Shown in pieces: positions 44,830 to 52,593 of a DNA stretch of 64,000 nt (its first letter is position 1; each line of letters starts with the position of its first letter). The stretch is from the NCBI RefSeq assembly GCF_003669035.1, contig NZ_CP033070.1:3968001-4032000 (forward strand), read 5' to 3'. Both the position numbers and the translations under genes were made by a program. Below the pieces are notes generated by a model. The model made no database searches. It was not told the origin of the DNA and saw only the letters and a list, made by a program, of their open reading frames with translations. The DNA comes from Chryseobacterium sp. 3008163. Lineage in GTDB: Bacteria; Bacteroidota; Bacteroidia; Flavobacteriales; Weeksellaceae.

Positions 44830-46248
44830 ATGGAAAAGTATAATTACGGGGTCATTGGTCTCGGTGTAATGGGGCGAAATCTTCTTTATAATATTGCCGA
44901 TAACGGTTTTTCAATTGCAGGATTTGATCTTGATGAACAAAAAATAAAGGATTTACAGGACGGTGCTACTTCAGAAATGAAGGTAAAAGGTACCCAGACT
45001 TTACAAGATTTTGTAGCCGCATTAGAAACTCCGAGGAAAATTATTCTGATGGTTCCTGCCGGAAAGCCCGTAGATGCTGTTTTAGGAAACATTACCCCAC
45101 TTTTAAGCGATGGAGACATCGTGATTGATGCAGGAAATTCTTATTTCAAAGATACTGAAAGACGTATTGCTGATTTAGCCTCAAAAAATCTTCACTTCAT
45201 GGGAATTGGTGTTTCAGGAGGTGAGCAGGGTGCTAGAAGAGGACCTAGCATTATGCCCGGAGGAGATTTGGAAGCTTTCAAATTAATTCAGCCGATGTTG
45301 GAAGCCATTTCTGCGAAAGTGAATGGAGAAGCTTGTACAGCCTACATGGGAAAAAGTTCAGCCGGGAACTATGTGAAAATGGTTCACAACGGAATTGAAT
45401 ATGCCATCATGCAACTCATCAGCGAAGCTTACGATTTACTGAGAAAAGGAGCTAACCTGAATAACGATCAACTATACCAAGTTTTCAAAGAGTGGAACAA
45501 CGGTGAGATGAATTCTTTCTTAATTGAAATCACAAGAGATATTTTCCAGCAAAAAGATGATTTGACAGACGGTTATCTTGTTGACCAGATTTTAGATAAA
45601 GCAGGAGCAAAAGGAACCGGAAAATGGACTTCCGAACAAGCCATGGAAATTGGTACTTCTATTCCAACCATTGATATTGCCGTGACTTCAAGAATTTTAT
45701 CGGCTTACAAAGAAGAGCGAGTAAAAGCTTCTCAATTATATTCTAAAAATGAAATTGCAAGTCCTGAAAATACAGAACAGTTCATCAAAGAAGTTGGTGA
45801 AGCACTTTATTTGGCAACATTAATCAGCTATGCACAAGGTTTGGCATTATTGGTAAAAGCGTCTGAGGAATATCAATTTGAAATTCCATTAAAAGATGTT
45901 GTCAAAATATGGAGAGGTGGATGTATTATCCGTTCTGTTTTATTGGAGAAGTTCTATTTAGCTTATACAAAAGACATTAATTTATCTAATATTTTATTGG
46001 ACAAAGATATTTCTGAAATCGTTAAAAATAAAATTTCTTCATTAAGAAAAACTGCAGCATTTGCTGCTTCAAACGGAATTTCAAGTTTAGGAATTCAGAC
46101 CGCTTTGGGATATTTTGATGCATATACTACAGAATCTCTGCCTGTTAATTTGATTCAGGCTCAGCGTGATTATTTCGGAGCACATACGTATCAGAGAACA
46201 GACAGAGAAGGTGTTTTTCATGCATCTTGGCAAACTGCAAATAATTAA
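44830..46248 (+). CDS. gnd: 6-phosphogluconate dehydrogenase (decarboxylating)
   Basis: NADP-dependent oxidative decarboxylation of 6-phosphogluconate to ribulose 5-phosphate. 472 residues, the long bacterial/eukaryotic form. Rossmann motif GLGVMG (residues 10-15), MGIGVSGGEQGARRGPSIMPGG (about 125-145, in parts) and the substrate/catalytic region YVKMVHNGIEYAIMQ with the active-site Lys and Asn. First gene of gnd-zwf-pgl, 12 nt before zwf; the three form the oxidative pentose phosphate branch. Confidence 0.97.
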   Translation: MEKYNYGVIGLGVMGRNLLYNIADNGFSIAGFDLDEQKIKDLQDGATSEMKVKGTQTLQDFVAALETPRKIILMVPAGKPVDAVLGNITPLLSDGDIVIDAGNSYFKDTERRIADLASKNLHFMGIGVSGGEQGARRGPSIMPGGDLEAFKLIQPMLEAISAKVNGEACTAYMGKSSAGNYVKMVHNGIEYAIMQLISEAYDLLRKGANLNNDQLYQVFKEWNNGEMNSFLIEITRDIFQQKDDLTDGYLVDQILDKAGAKGTGKWTSEQAMEIGTSIPTIDIAVTSRILSAYKEERVKASQLYSKNEIASPENTEQFIKEVGEALYLATLISYAQGLALLVKASEEYQFEIPLKDVVKIWRGGCIIRSVLLEKFYLAYTKDINLSNILLDKDISEIVKNKISSLRKTAAFAASNGISSLGIQTALGYFDAYTTESLPVNLIQAQRDYFGAHTYQRTDREGVFHASWQTANN

Positions 46249-46260
46249 TATTCGGAAAAA

Positions 46261-47742
46261 ATGAGTGATAATAAAATCCTGCAGCCAACGACAATCATTA
46301 TTTTTGGTGCAACGGGAGATTTAGCCAAAAGAAAACTCTTTCCGGCGTTTTATAATTTATACATCGATGGCAGAATGCCGAAAGGCTTCAATATTCTGGC
46401 ACTCGGAAGAGCAGATAACAGCGATGAATATTTTAAAAATTACATTAAAGAAAATCTAGAACAGTTCTCAAGAAAGAAAGTAACTTCAGAAGATTGGGCC
46501 GGGTTTCAGGCACATATTACCTATTTCCAGCATCAGCTGGATGAGGAGAGTTCTTACAAAGATTTGTACCAGAAATTAGAAAAATTTGACACCGTCTACG
46601 GAAAAAGAGGAAACAGATTATTTTATTTATCGATTGGGCCAAATTTCGTTTCTACGATATCCAATCATATCAAAAATACTTCATTAGCTTCTGATCCTCA
46701 GAAAGACAGAATTATTATTGAAAAACCTTTCGGACATGATAAGCAGTCGGCGATAGAGCTCAACAGTTTATTGGCTGAGACTTTTGAAGAAGAACAGATT
46801 TATCGTATCGATCATTATTTAGGAAAAGAAACAGTACAGAATATATTAGCATTCAGATTTGGAAATTCTATTTTTGAGCCATTATGGGACTGTAAACACA
46901 TTGAATCAGTACAAATTACGGTTGCAGAAGAAGTGGGCGTAGAAACAAGAGGAAGTTTTTACGAACAAACCGGAGCGCTTCGTGATATGATTCAAAATCA
47001 TTTATTACAAATTCTTTGTATGGTGGCGATGGAACCACCTGCTTCATTGGAATCAGGCGAAATCAGAGATCGTAAAGTAGACGTTTTGAAATCAATCCGC
47101 AGAATTTCACCTGATAAAGTAGATCATTATGCCGTGAGAGGCCAATATGGAAAAGGCACTGTAAACGGTGTTAAAGCCAAAGGTTATCGTCAGGAAGACG
47201 GAATTGCTCCGGATTCAAATACAGAAACTTTCGCAGCTGTAAAATTCTATCTCGACAACGAAAGATGGCAGGATGTTCCTTTCTACGTGCGCACAGGAAA
47301 GAAAATGCAGGAAAAACATTCTTATATTACCATTCAGTTTAAACCGCTTCCGCATTCTACATTCTCAGAAAGTTCACAATTGTTATCAGCTAACAGGTTG
47401 ATTATCAATATTCAGCCATTAATGGATATCAGACTGCAGTTTATGGCAAAACAACCCGGACTTTCTTTGGTTTTAAAGCCTGTTGAAATGATTTTTGATA
47501 ATTTTGCCTGTCAGGAAGATACTCCGGAAGCTTACGAAACATTGTTGCTGGATGCACTTATCGGTGATCTTACCTTGTTTATGCGTTCCGATCAGGTAGA
47601 AGAGGCTTGGGATGTGGTAAAAACAATTCAGGAGACTTGGGAAGGCAGAAAAGATTCATCTTTTCCGGATTATGAAGCGGGAAGTTGGGGACCGGAAGAC
47701 AGTTTTGCCTTGGTTGCAAGACAAGGTCACAGCTGGGTTTAG
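46261..47742 (+). CDS. zwf: Glucose-6-phosphate 1-dehydrogenase
   Basis: First step of the oxidative pentose phosphate pathway: glucose 6-phosphate to 6-phosphogluconolactone with NADP reduction. 493 residues. Nucleotide-binding FGATGDLAKRKL (residues 15-26), the substrate/catalytic RIDHYLGKE (about 182-190) and the downstream FRFGNSIFEPLW are diagnostic. Lies between gnd and pgl with short gaps (12 and 27 nt). Confidence 0.97.
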   Translation: MSDNKILQPTTIIIFGATGDLAKRKLFPAFYNLYIDGRMPKGFNILALGRADNSDEYFKNYIKENLEQFSRKKVTSEDWAGFQAHITYFQHQLDEESSYKDLYQKLEKFDTVYGKRGNRLFYLSIGPNFVSTISNHIKNTSLASDPQKDRIIIEKPFGHDKQSAIELNSLLAETFEEEQIYRIDHYLGKETVQNILAFRFGNSIFEPLWDCKHIESVQITVAEEVGVETRGSFYEQTGALRDMIQNHLLQILCMVAMEPPASLESGEIRDRKVDVLKSIRRISPDKVDHYAVRGQYGKGTVNGVKAKGYRQEDGIAPDSNTETFAAVKFYLDNERWQDVPFYVRTGKKMQEKHSYITIQFKPLPHSTFSESSQLLSANRLIINIQPLMDIRLQFMAKQPGLSLVLKPVEMIFDNFACQEDTPEAYETLLLDALIGDLTLFMRSDQVEEAWDVVKTIQETWEGRKDSSFPDYEAGSWGPEDSFALVARQGHSWV

Positions 47743-47769
47743 GATGATTTAAATTTAAATAAAAAGAAA

Positions 47770-48479
47770 ATGAATATCACCGTATTTGACGATTTAGATA
47801 CATTATATAAAAAAGCAGCCGATAGTTTTGTTGAATTATCAAAAAATCGATTGAAAAACATAATCGTTTTACGGTTGCATTAAGCGGAGGTTCTTCTCCA
47901 AAGGCTATTTTTGATCTCTTAGCAACTCCAGAATACGCAGAAAAAATTGAATGGAATAAAGTCTACTTTTTCTGGGTTGATGAGCGTTGGGTTTCTTTAA
48001 ATGATGAAAAAAGCAATGCTAAAATGACTTTTGAAGCGCTTTTAGACAAAGTTTCTGTCGAAAAAAGTCAGATTTTCCCGATGTATAAAGACGGAATTGA
48101 GCCGGAAGATTATGCCAAAGAATATGAGCAGGAAATTAGAAATGTTGTCGGAGATCAAGGTGTTTTTGATTTTATTCTTTTAGGAATGGGAGATGACGGT
48201 CACACGGCTTCTTTGTTTCCTGGTGAGAATATTTTAGATGAAAACAAAAAATGGGTAGATGCCTATTATCTGAAACCTCAGGAAATGTTCAGAATCACTT
48301 TAACTGCTCCAATTATTAACAAAGCGGAAAATATTTTAGTTGTTGCATTTGGTGAAAATAAAAAACATGCTTTGAATGAAGTTTTAAATGGAGAGTACAA
48401 TCCAAAATTATATCCGTTACAATTAATTAAAAGAAAAGAAGGATTTGAGTTTTTTACTGATGAAAAAGCACGAGGATAA
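47770..48479 (+). CDS. pgl: 6-phosphogluconolactonase, frameshifted near the N-terminus
   Basis: Hydrolyses 6-phosphogluconolactone, linking zwf and gnd products. The ATG at 47770 reads MNITVFDDLDTLYKKAADSF and then fails; adding one A to the six-A run at 47841-47846 continues it as SIEKHNRFTVALSGGSSPKAIFD, the canonical Pgl core. The rest is intact (VYFFWVDERWV, LGMGDDGHTASLFPG). Without correction, only an internal ATG at 48024 gives an open frame, which would lack the SGGSSP loop and be inactive. Same strand and spacing as its partner genes argue it should be functional. Confidence 0.88.
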
Positions 48480-48503
48480 TCTTTAACAATTAAGAATATT
48501 AAA

Positions 48504-48539
48504 ACGGCGTCATTAAAATGTTAATGACGCTGTCTTTTT
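48504..48539. terminator. Terminator between convergent pgl and VOC genes
   Basis: A perfect 10-bp stem (GCGTCATTAA at 48507-48516 with 48521-48530), 4-nt loop, T-rich tail on the plus strand; it can serve both directions less efficiently on the minus side. Confidence 0.78.
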
Positions 48540-48953
48540 CTAAACCATTTTTGATTTAAATTTTTCCATTGCTTCCTTAGAAACTGGAGTGAAGAAATTT
48601 ACCAAATTTTCATCTGGATCTCGAAATAGGAGAGACTTATTTCCCCAAGGCATCACAGTTGGTTCCTGGACAATTTGAGAAGACAGAAAATCTTTCAATC
48701 GTTCAAATTCCTGATCTACATCATTAACCAAAAACTCAATAATTGTACTTTGATTGAAAGCAGGTTTGGCAACATGATCTCCCCCAAAAAGCTGAAGCGT
48801 TCTCGTACTTCCGATAGCAATGGTTGCATTTGGCGTTTGTAATTCAGCAAAATCGGGAGTGTATTGAATGGCTATGATTTCTGTGATTTTTTCATAAAAT
48901 TTCATTAAACGTTCTACATCACCAGTAATAATTCTTGTTGAGACTAAATTCAT
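48540..48953 (-). CDS. VOC family (glyoxalase/bleomycin resistance-like) protein
   Basis: Preferred start MNLVSTRII at 48953 gives 137 residues, the usual single VOC module; the in-frame ATG 12 codons upstream gives a poorer N-terminus. Features are DVERLMKFYEKI (about residue 12-23), ELQTPNATIAIG, and the C-terminal PWGNKSLLFRDPDENLVNFF, the metal-binding strand typical of VOC proteins. Substrate unknown. A (CTTT)7 tract lies 65-92 nt upstream of its start. Confidence 0.83.
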   Translation of the reverse strand: MNLVSTRIITGDVERLMKFYEKITEIIAIQYTPDFAELQTPNATIAIGSTRTLQLFGGDHVAKPAFNQSTIIEFLVNDVDQEFERLKDFLSSQIVQEPTVMPWGNKSLLFRDPDENLVNFFTPVSKEAMEKFKSKMV

Positions 48954-49015
48954 TGTAAAAATTTTTATACTGCAAATATAATTTGGCATTATGACAACAG
49001 TTTGTCAAGAGTCTG

Positions 49016-49047
<32 letters not shown>

Positions 49048-49050
49048 CAA

Positions 49051-49080
49051 AATAAAAAAGAGGCAATACGTTGCCCCTTA
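49051..49080 (-). terminator. Terminator of the gene at 49102-50637
   Basis: On the minus strand GGGGCAA and TTGCCTC form a 7-bp stem around CGTA, followed by a T-rich run. It lies 22 nt after the gene's stop. Confidence 0.7.
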
Positions 49081-49101
49081 ATTTACGCTTTATAATTAAT
49101 T

Positions 49102-50637
49102 TTAACTTTTATGATAAGGACAACCCGCTGGCGGATTAACCTCACTTGAAAAAGAATTAATGTTTGCTTTTGGACCTTCAAAAAACTGCTCTTCTATCAC
49201 ACGTCTTTGATCTTCAGGAATATCTTCCAGTTTACGAAGGGTATTTACCTGAATATGTGGCCAGCTAGTAGTTCCACCATCGTCCCCAAACATAAACTCA
49301 AAAAAGATAATCTGCTCATATTGTAACTGAAGAATTTCCTTTCCGTCTTCTATTACCGTTTCAATCCACATCCGCATGTTCATTTCAACTGTTGGCACAA
49401 AACGATTCACAAAAGGAACATTTAAAATACCTCCTTGCGCACCCGTTTTGTTTCTTGAAGACATCTGAACGAAAACGTAGTTGCTCACATTTTGCCCGCT
49501 TAAAGTATCTCTCAGTCGCATATCTGGTCGCACAGAATACGGATATAGATCGTGAGCTAAAATACGCTGTGTGTAGATTTTATTTTCACCGGGATCATTT
49601 ACGTCATTCAGTTTTTCATGAACCCATGCCGGTGCAGGTTGATCAAGATTAATCGGATTTTTAACACTAGCCCCGGCCCCGCCCATAGTCGGTGAAATCG
49701 CAAGAAAATCAGGATTCCAGGTTGCATCGCCTGTCGGAAATTTTGGTGATCCGTCAATTAGATAACCCGATTGATTGGGTACAATATCTCCCAATAAAGT
49801 AATCGTGCTTCCATGAGGAATAACCCCGCTTCTTGAAATAGAATAATCCGGAATAAAATAAGGCCCTTGATTACCTGCACCGGGTTTCAACTCTTTTGCA
49901 GGGATGATTTCATAATATTCCTGACCTTCTTTTAGATCGCTTAAAAGAATATACTGCTTATTGTTCTCATCAGATGAAATCTGAACCAATGGTTCATTTC
50001 TGTATTCTCCTTTGTAACCGTAATCTTTAAAATCCTGCTCATCAAAAGCATGAATTCCACGGTCTCTTTCAATCGATTCTTTGGTTGCTGCGTGATTATA
50101 GACATCACTTAGCCATAGATACATCCCATTTTCCTCATGAATTGGGGTGTATTTTAAAGCAGATTGTTCTTCTACGGTATTCACACTTTGAATGCTTTGC
50201 TCATATTTAATAGCTCCGCAGAATAATTCATTTCCACCGCCACGATTACGAACGCCGCCGGGAACCAAAGAAAATGTGAGTTTTTCGATATATTCTTCAC
50301 ATTCAAAACTGAATTTTCCGGGAATGCTTCCTGAATTAGTGCCCGGAGAAGGCATAATGGTCGTATGAATTCCGCTTCCGTTTAATTTTCTGTCGATATT
50401 AGAATTGTAATCAGCATTATAGCTTACCCAGGTGCCGTCAAGTATTTTTAAAACACCATAATCTACGTCATTTCCTATTGCCTCAAGATTTTTTTCTTTA
50501 AACGGAAATAATGGGTCATCAATCGTAAGTTTAGAATATCCTGACATCAGTTCTTCTAAAACTCCTTTCTGGGTCTGAACAGATTTTTTTAGTAATAAAT
50601 TTTCGTTTTCAGAACTTTCTTTTTTTCTTTTAAGCAT
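49102..50637 (-). CDS. Hypothetical protein (511 aa), possible heme-binding/lipocalin-like
   Basis: Not confidently assigned. A soluble 511-residue protein with no signal peptide. Residues about 60-200 include GTWVSYN (a GxW motif as at the start of lipocalin/nitrobindin barrels) and KLTFSLVPGGVRNRGGGNE. The middle (about 260-330) is Pro/Gly-rich with PHGSTITLLG and ISPTMGGAGA; the end has FEFMFGDDGGTTSWPHIQVNTLRK and a terminal CPYHKS. I recall similar Flavobacteriia proteins being annotated as heme-binding or peroxidase-like, but no heme ligand can be fixed from the sequence. Monocistronic, with a terminator downstream. Confidence 0.5.
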   Translation of the reverse strand: MLKRKKESSENENLLLKKSVQTQKGVLEELMSGYSKLTIDDPLFPFKEKNLEAIGNDVDYGVLKILDGTWVSYNADYNSNIDRKLNGSGIHTTIMPSPGTNSGSIPGKFSFECEEYIEKLTFSLVPGGVRNRGGGNELFCGAIKYEQSIQSVNTVEEQSALKYTPIHEENGMYLWLSDVYNHAATKESIERDRGIHAFDEQDFKDYGYKGEYRNEPLVQISSDENNKQYILLSDLKEGQEYYEIIPAKELKPGAGNQGPYFIPDYSISRSGVIPHGSTITLLGDIVPNQSGYLIDGSPKFPTGDATWNPDFLAISPTMGGAGASVKNPINLDQPAPAWVHEKLNDVNDPGENKIYTQRILAHDLYPYSVRPDMRLRDTLSGQNVSNYVFVQMSSRNKTGAQGGILNVPFVNRFVPTVEMNMRMWIETVIEDGKEILQLQYEQIIFFEFMFGDDGGTTSWPHIQVNTLRKLEDIPEDQRRVIEEQFFEGPKANINSFSSEVNPPAGCPYHKS

Positions 50638-51213
50638 AATATGTTGTTTTTATGGTTATTAAAAATGTTTTTATCAGCTAAATACATCACAAACTAGTCT
50701 TTTCAGAAATGATTTTCTGGTAATTAAAGCATTCATGGTTATTAGTTTTAGCTATCCAAAATTACTCAGATACCGTTAGAATTAATTCAGTATTTCTACT
50801 TAAATTTTTCATTTTTTCATGTTATGAAACGGGTGAATAATGAGCATATTCAGGATTTAGAAAAATTGTAATTGTATTTATAATAGAAAATGATCTTAAA
50901 ATCCTTCAACATGAAAGAGCAGGATGCTGTAAGCCCTCAGAATGTATATTTTTATGAAAATGAAATGAACGAATGATTTTCTTTTTGACTGTCCGTAATC
51001 TATATATAAATAAAAGCCTTTGTGCTCATTGTTGAGTAAAACGCTTTTGCGAACCTTAAAGCATTTAGTAGTAAAAAAATCTTTGCGAACTTTGCGTTAA
51101 AAATTAGCATTATAATAAACTAAGGAGAGCCAAATTGAAATTTATTTTACTAATTTTTGTGTTTTATAAATAAATATTCAGAAAAATTAGGTCATACAGC
51201 AATATAATATATT
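50638..51213. other. 576-nt gene-free stretch with a hairpin and repeat
   Basis: No gene seen. CAGAAA-TGAT-TTTCTG at 50704-50719 is a palindrome about 70 nt upstream of the 511-residue gene and may be an operator. 51017-51105 is a dispersed repeat that recurs at 59933-60026. A 21-codon ATG frame at 50911 is too short to support. Confidence 0.4.
51017..51105. repeat. Dispersed intergenic repeat, copy 1
   Basis: The CATTTAGTAGTAAAAAAA core and CTTTGCGAACTTTGCG end are shared with 59933-60026 (CTTTGCGGACTTTGCG), and the preceding CCTTTGTG and GAAACGC/AAAACGC segments also align. Both copies lie in gaps of the rhamnogalacturonan locus. Confidence 0.6.
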
Positions 51214-52593
51214 ATGAAATTTCAAAATACATCCAAATTCGTTTGGTCTCTGTTGATTCTCGCTTTATGTTCGAATGGATTGAAAAGCCAGGACAAATTC
51301 CCTGACGGAACGGCAATCCCAAAATGGTTCAAAGAAAACAAACCGACAGATATCAACAAATTAGGCAAAAAATACATCCTGACAGCCAATGGAATGAAGA
51401 ACGACAGCACGATTCTTCAGACCAAAGAACTTCAAGCGGTTATTGATTTGGCGGCTAAAAATGGTGGTGGAGTTGTAGTGGTTCCGAAAGGAACTTTTCT
51501 CATCAGTTCAGTTTTCTTCAAACAGGGAACACATTTACACTTAGAAAATGGAGCGAAATTAAAAGGAAGTGACGACATCAATGATTTTCCGGTAGTCACA
51601 ACAAGAATGGAAGGTCAGACGGTAAAGTATTTTCCTGCTTTAATTAATGCAGACGGATTAGACGGTTTCACAATTTCTGGAAAAGGAACGCTCGACGGAA
51701 ACGGTTTGCGATTCTGGAAATCATTCTGGAAAAGACGAGAATGGAATCCTAAATGCACCAATATGGACGAAATGAGACCTAGAATTCTCTATGTTTCAAA
51801 TTCTAAAAACATTCAGATTGAAGGGATTACCATTAAAAATTCACCTTTCTGGAGCACGCATTATTATAAAACTGATTTTGTTAAACTATTAAATCTGACA
51901 ATCTTAGCTCCAAAAGAACCCGTAAAAGCACCAAGTACAGATGCGGTTGACATCGATGCTTGTACCAATTTCTTAATTAAAAATTGCTATATGTCAGTCA
52001 ACGACGACGCAATTGCATTGAAAGGAGGAAAAGGTCCGAAATCCGATAAAGACCCGAATAACGGTGAAAACAGAAACATCCTTATCGAAGACAACAGCTT
52101 CGGATTTTGCCACAGCGTTTTAACTTGCGGAAGTGAATCGATTCATAATTATAATGTGATTCTTCGCAATTCTAAAGTGAACGATGCATCAAGATTATTA
52201 CACTTAAAAATGCGTCCCGACACGCCACAACATTACGAATATCTTTCGGTTGAAAATATCACAGGAAACGTGAAAACCTTCATATATGTAAAAGGCTGGA
52301 ATCAGTTTTTTGATTTAAAAGGTGAAGAAAGACCTAAAAAAGGCTTGGCGAACAATATCACAATAAAAAATATTGACATTAGCTGTGAAACTGCGTTCTC
52401 AATTGAGAAATCAGACTTATTTGATTTGAAGGATTTCACATTTGAAAATTTCAAAATCAAAGCTTTAAAGCCTGAAATGCAAAATTTAAATAACATTCAG
52501 AATTTAAAGCAAAAAAATATCAATGTGACCCAAGTGACTTCTCTCACGCAATCTTACGACAAAAAAGACGATTCAGATATTTCTGCTAAATGA
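51214..52593 (+). CDS. GH28 family polygalacturonase/rhamnogalacturonan hydrolase
   Basis: Secreted parallel beta-helix glycosidase of GH28, 459 residues, hydrolysing galacturonan or rhamnogalacturonan links. Signal peptide residues 1-25. Catalytic carboxylates are in STDAVDID (about 242-249) and NDDAIALKGG (about 263-272), followed by the variant G-H region CHSVLTCGSES (about 299) and LLHLKMRPD (variant of RIK). Endo versus exo and substrate cannot be fixed. First gene of a tight trio: its TGA overlaps the GH2 ATG (ATGA). Confidence 0.9.
   Translation: MKFQNTSKFVWSLLILALCSNGLKSQDKFPDGTAIPKWFKENKPTDINKLGKKYILTANGMKNDSTILQTKELQAVIDLAAKNGGGVVVVPKGTFLISSVFFKQGTHLHLENGAKLKGSDDINDFPVVTTRMEGQTVKYFPALINADGLDGFTISGKGTLDGNGLRFWKSFWKRREWNPKCTNMDEMRPRILYVSNSKNIQIEGITIKNSPFWSTHYYKTDFVKLLNLTILAPKEPVKAPSTDAVDIDACTNFLIKNCYMSVNDDAIALKGGKGPKSDKDPNNGENRNILIEDNSFGFCHSVLTCGSESIHNYNVILRNSKVNDASRLLHLKMRPDTPQHYEYLSVENITGNVKTFIYVKGWNQFFDLKGEERPKKGLANNITIKNIDISCETAFSIEKSDLFDLKDFTFENFKIKALKPEMQNLNNIQNLKQKNINVTQVTSLTQSYDKKDDSDISAK

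Noticed and set aside
50911..50976. A 21-codon ATG frame (MKEQDAVSPQ...)
   Set aside because: Too short to support without homologues, and no promoter or terminator nearby.
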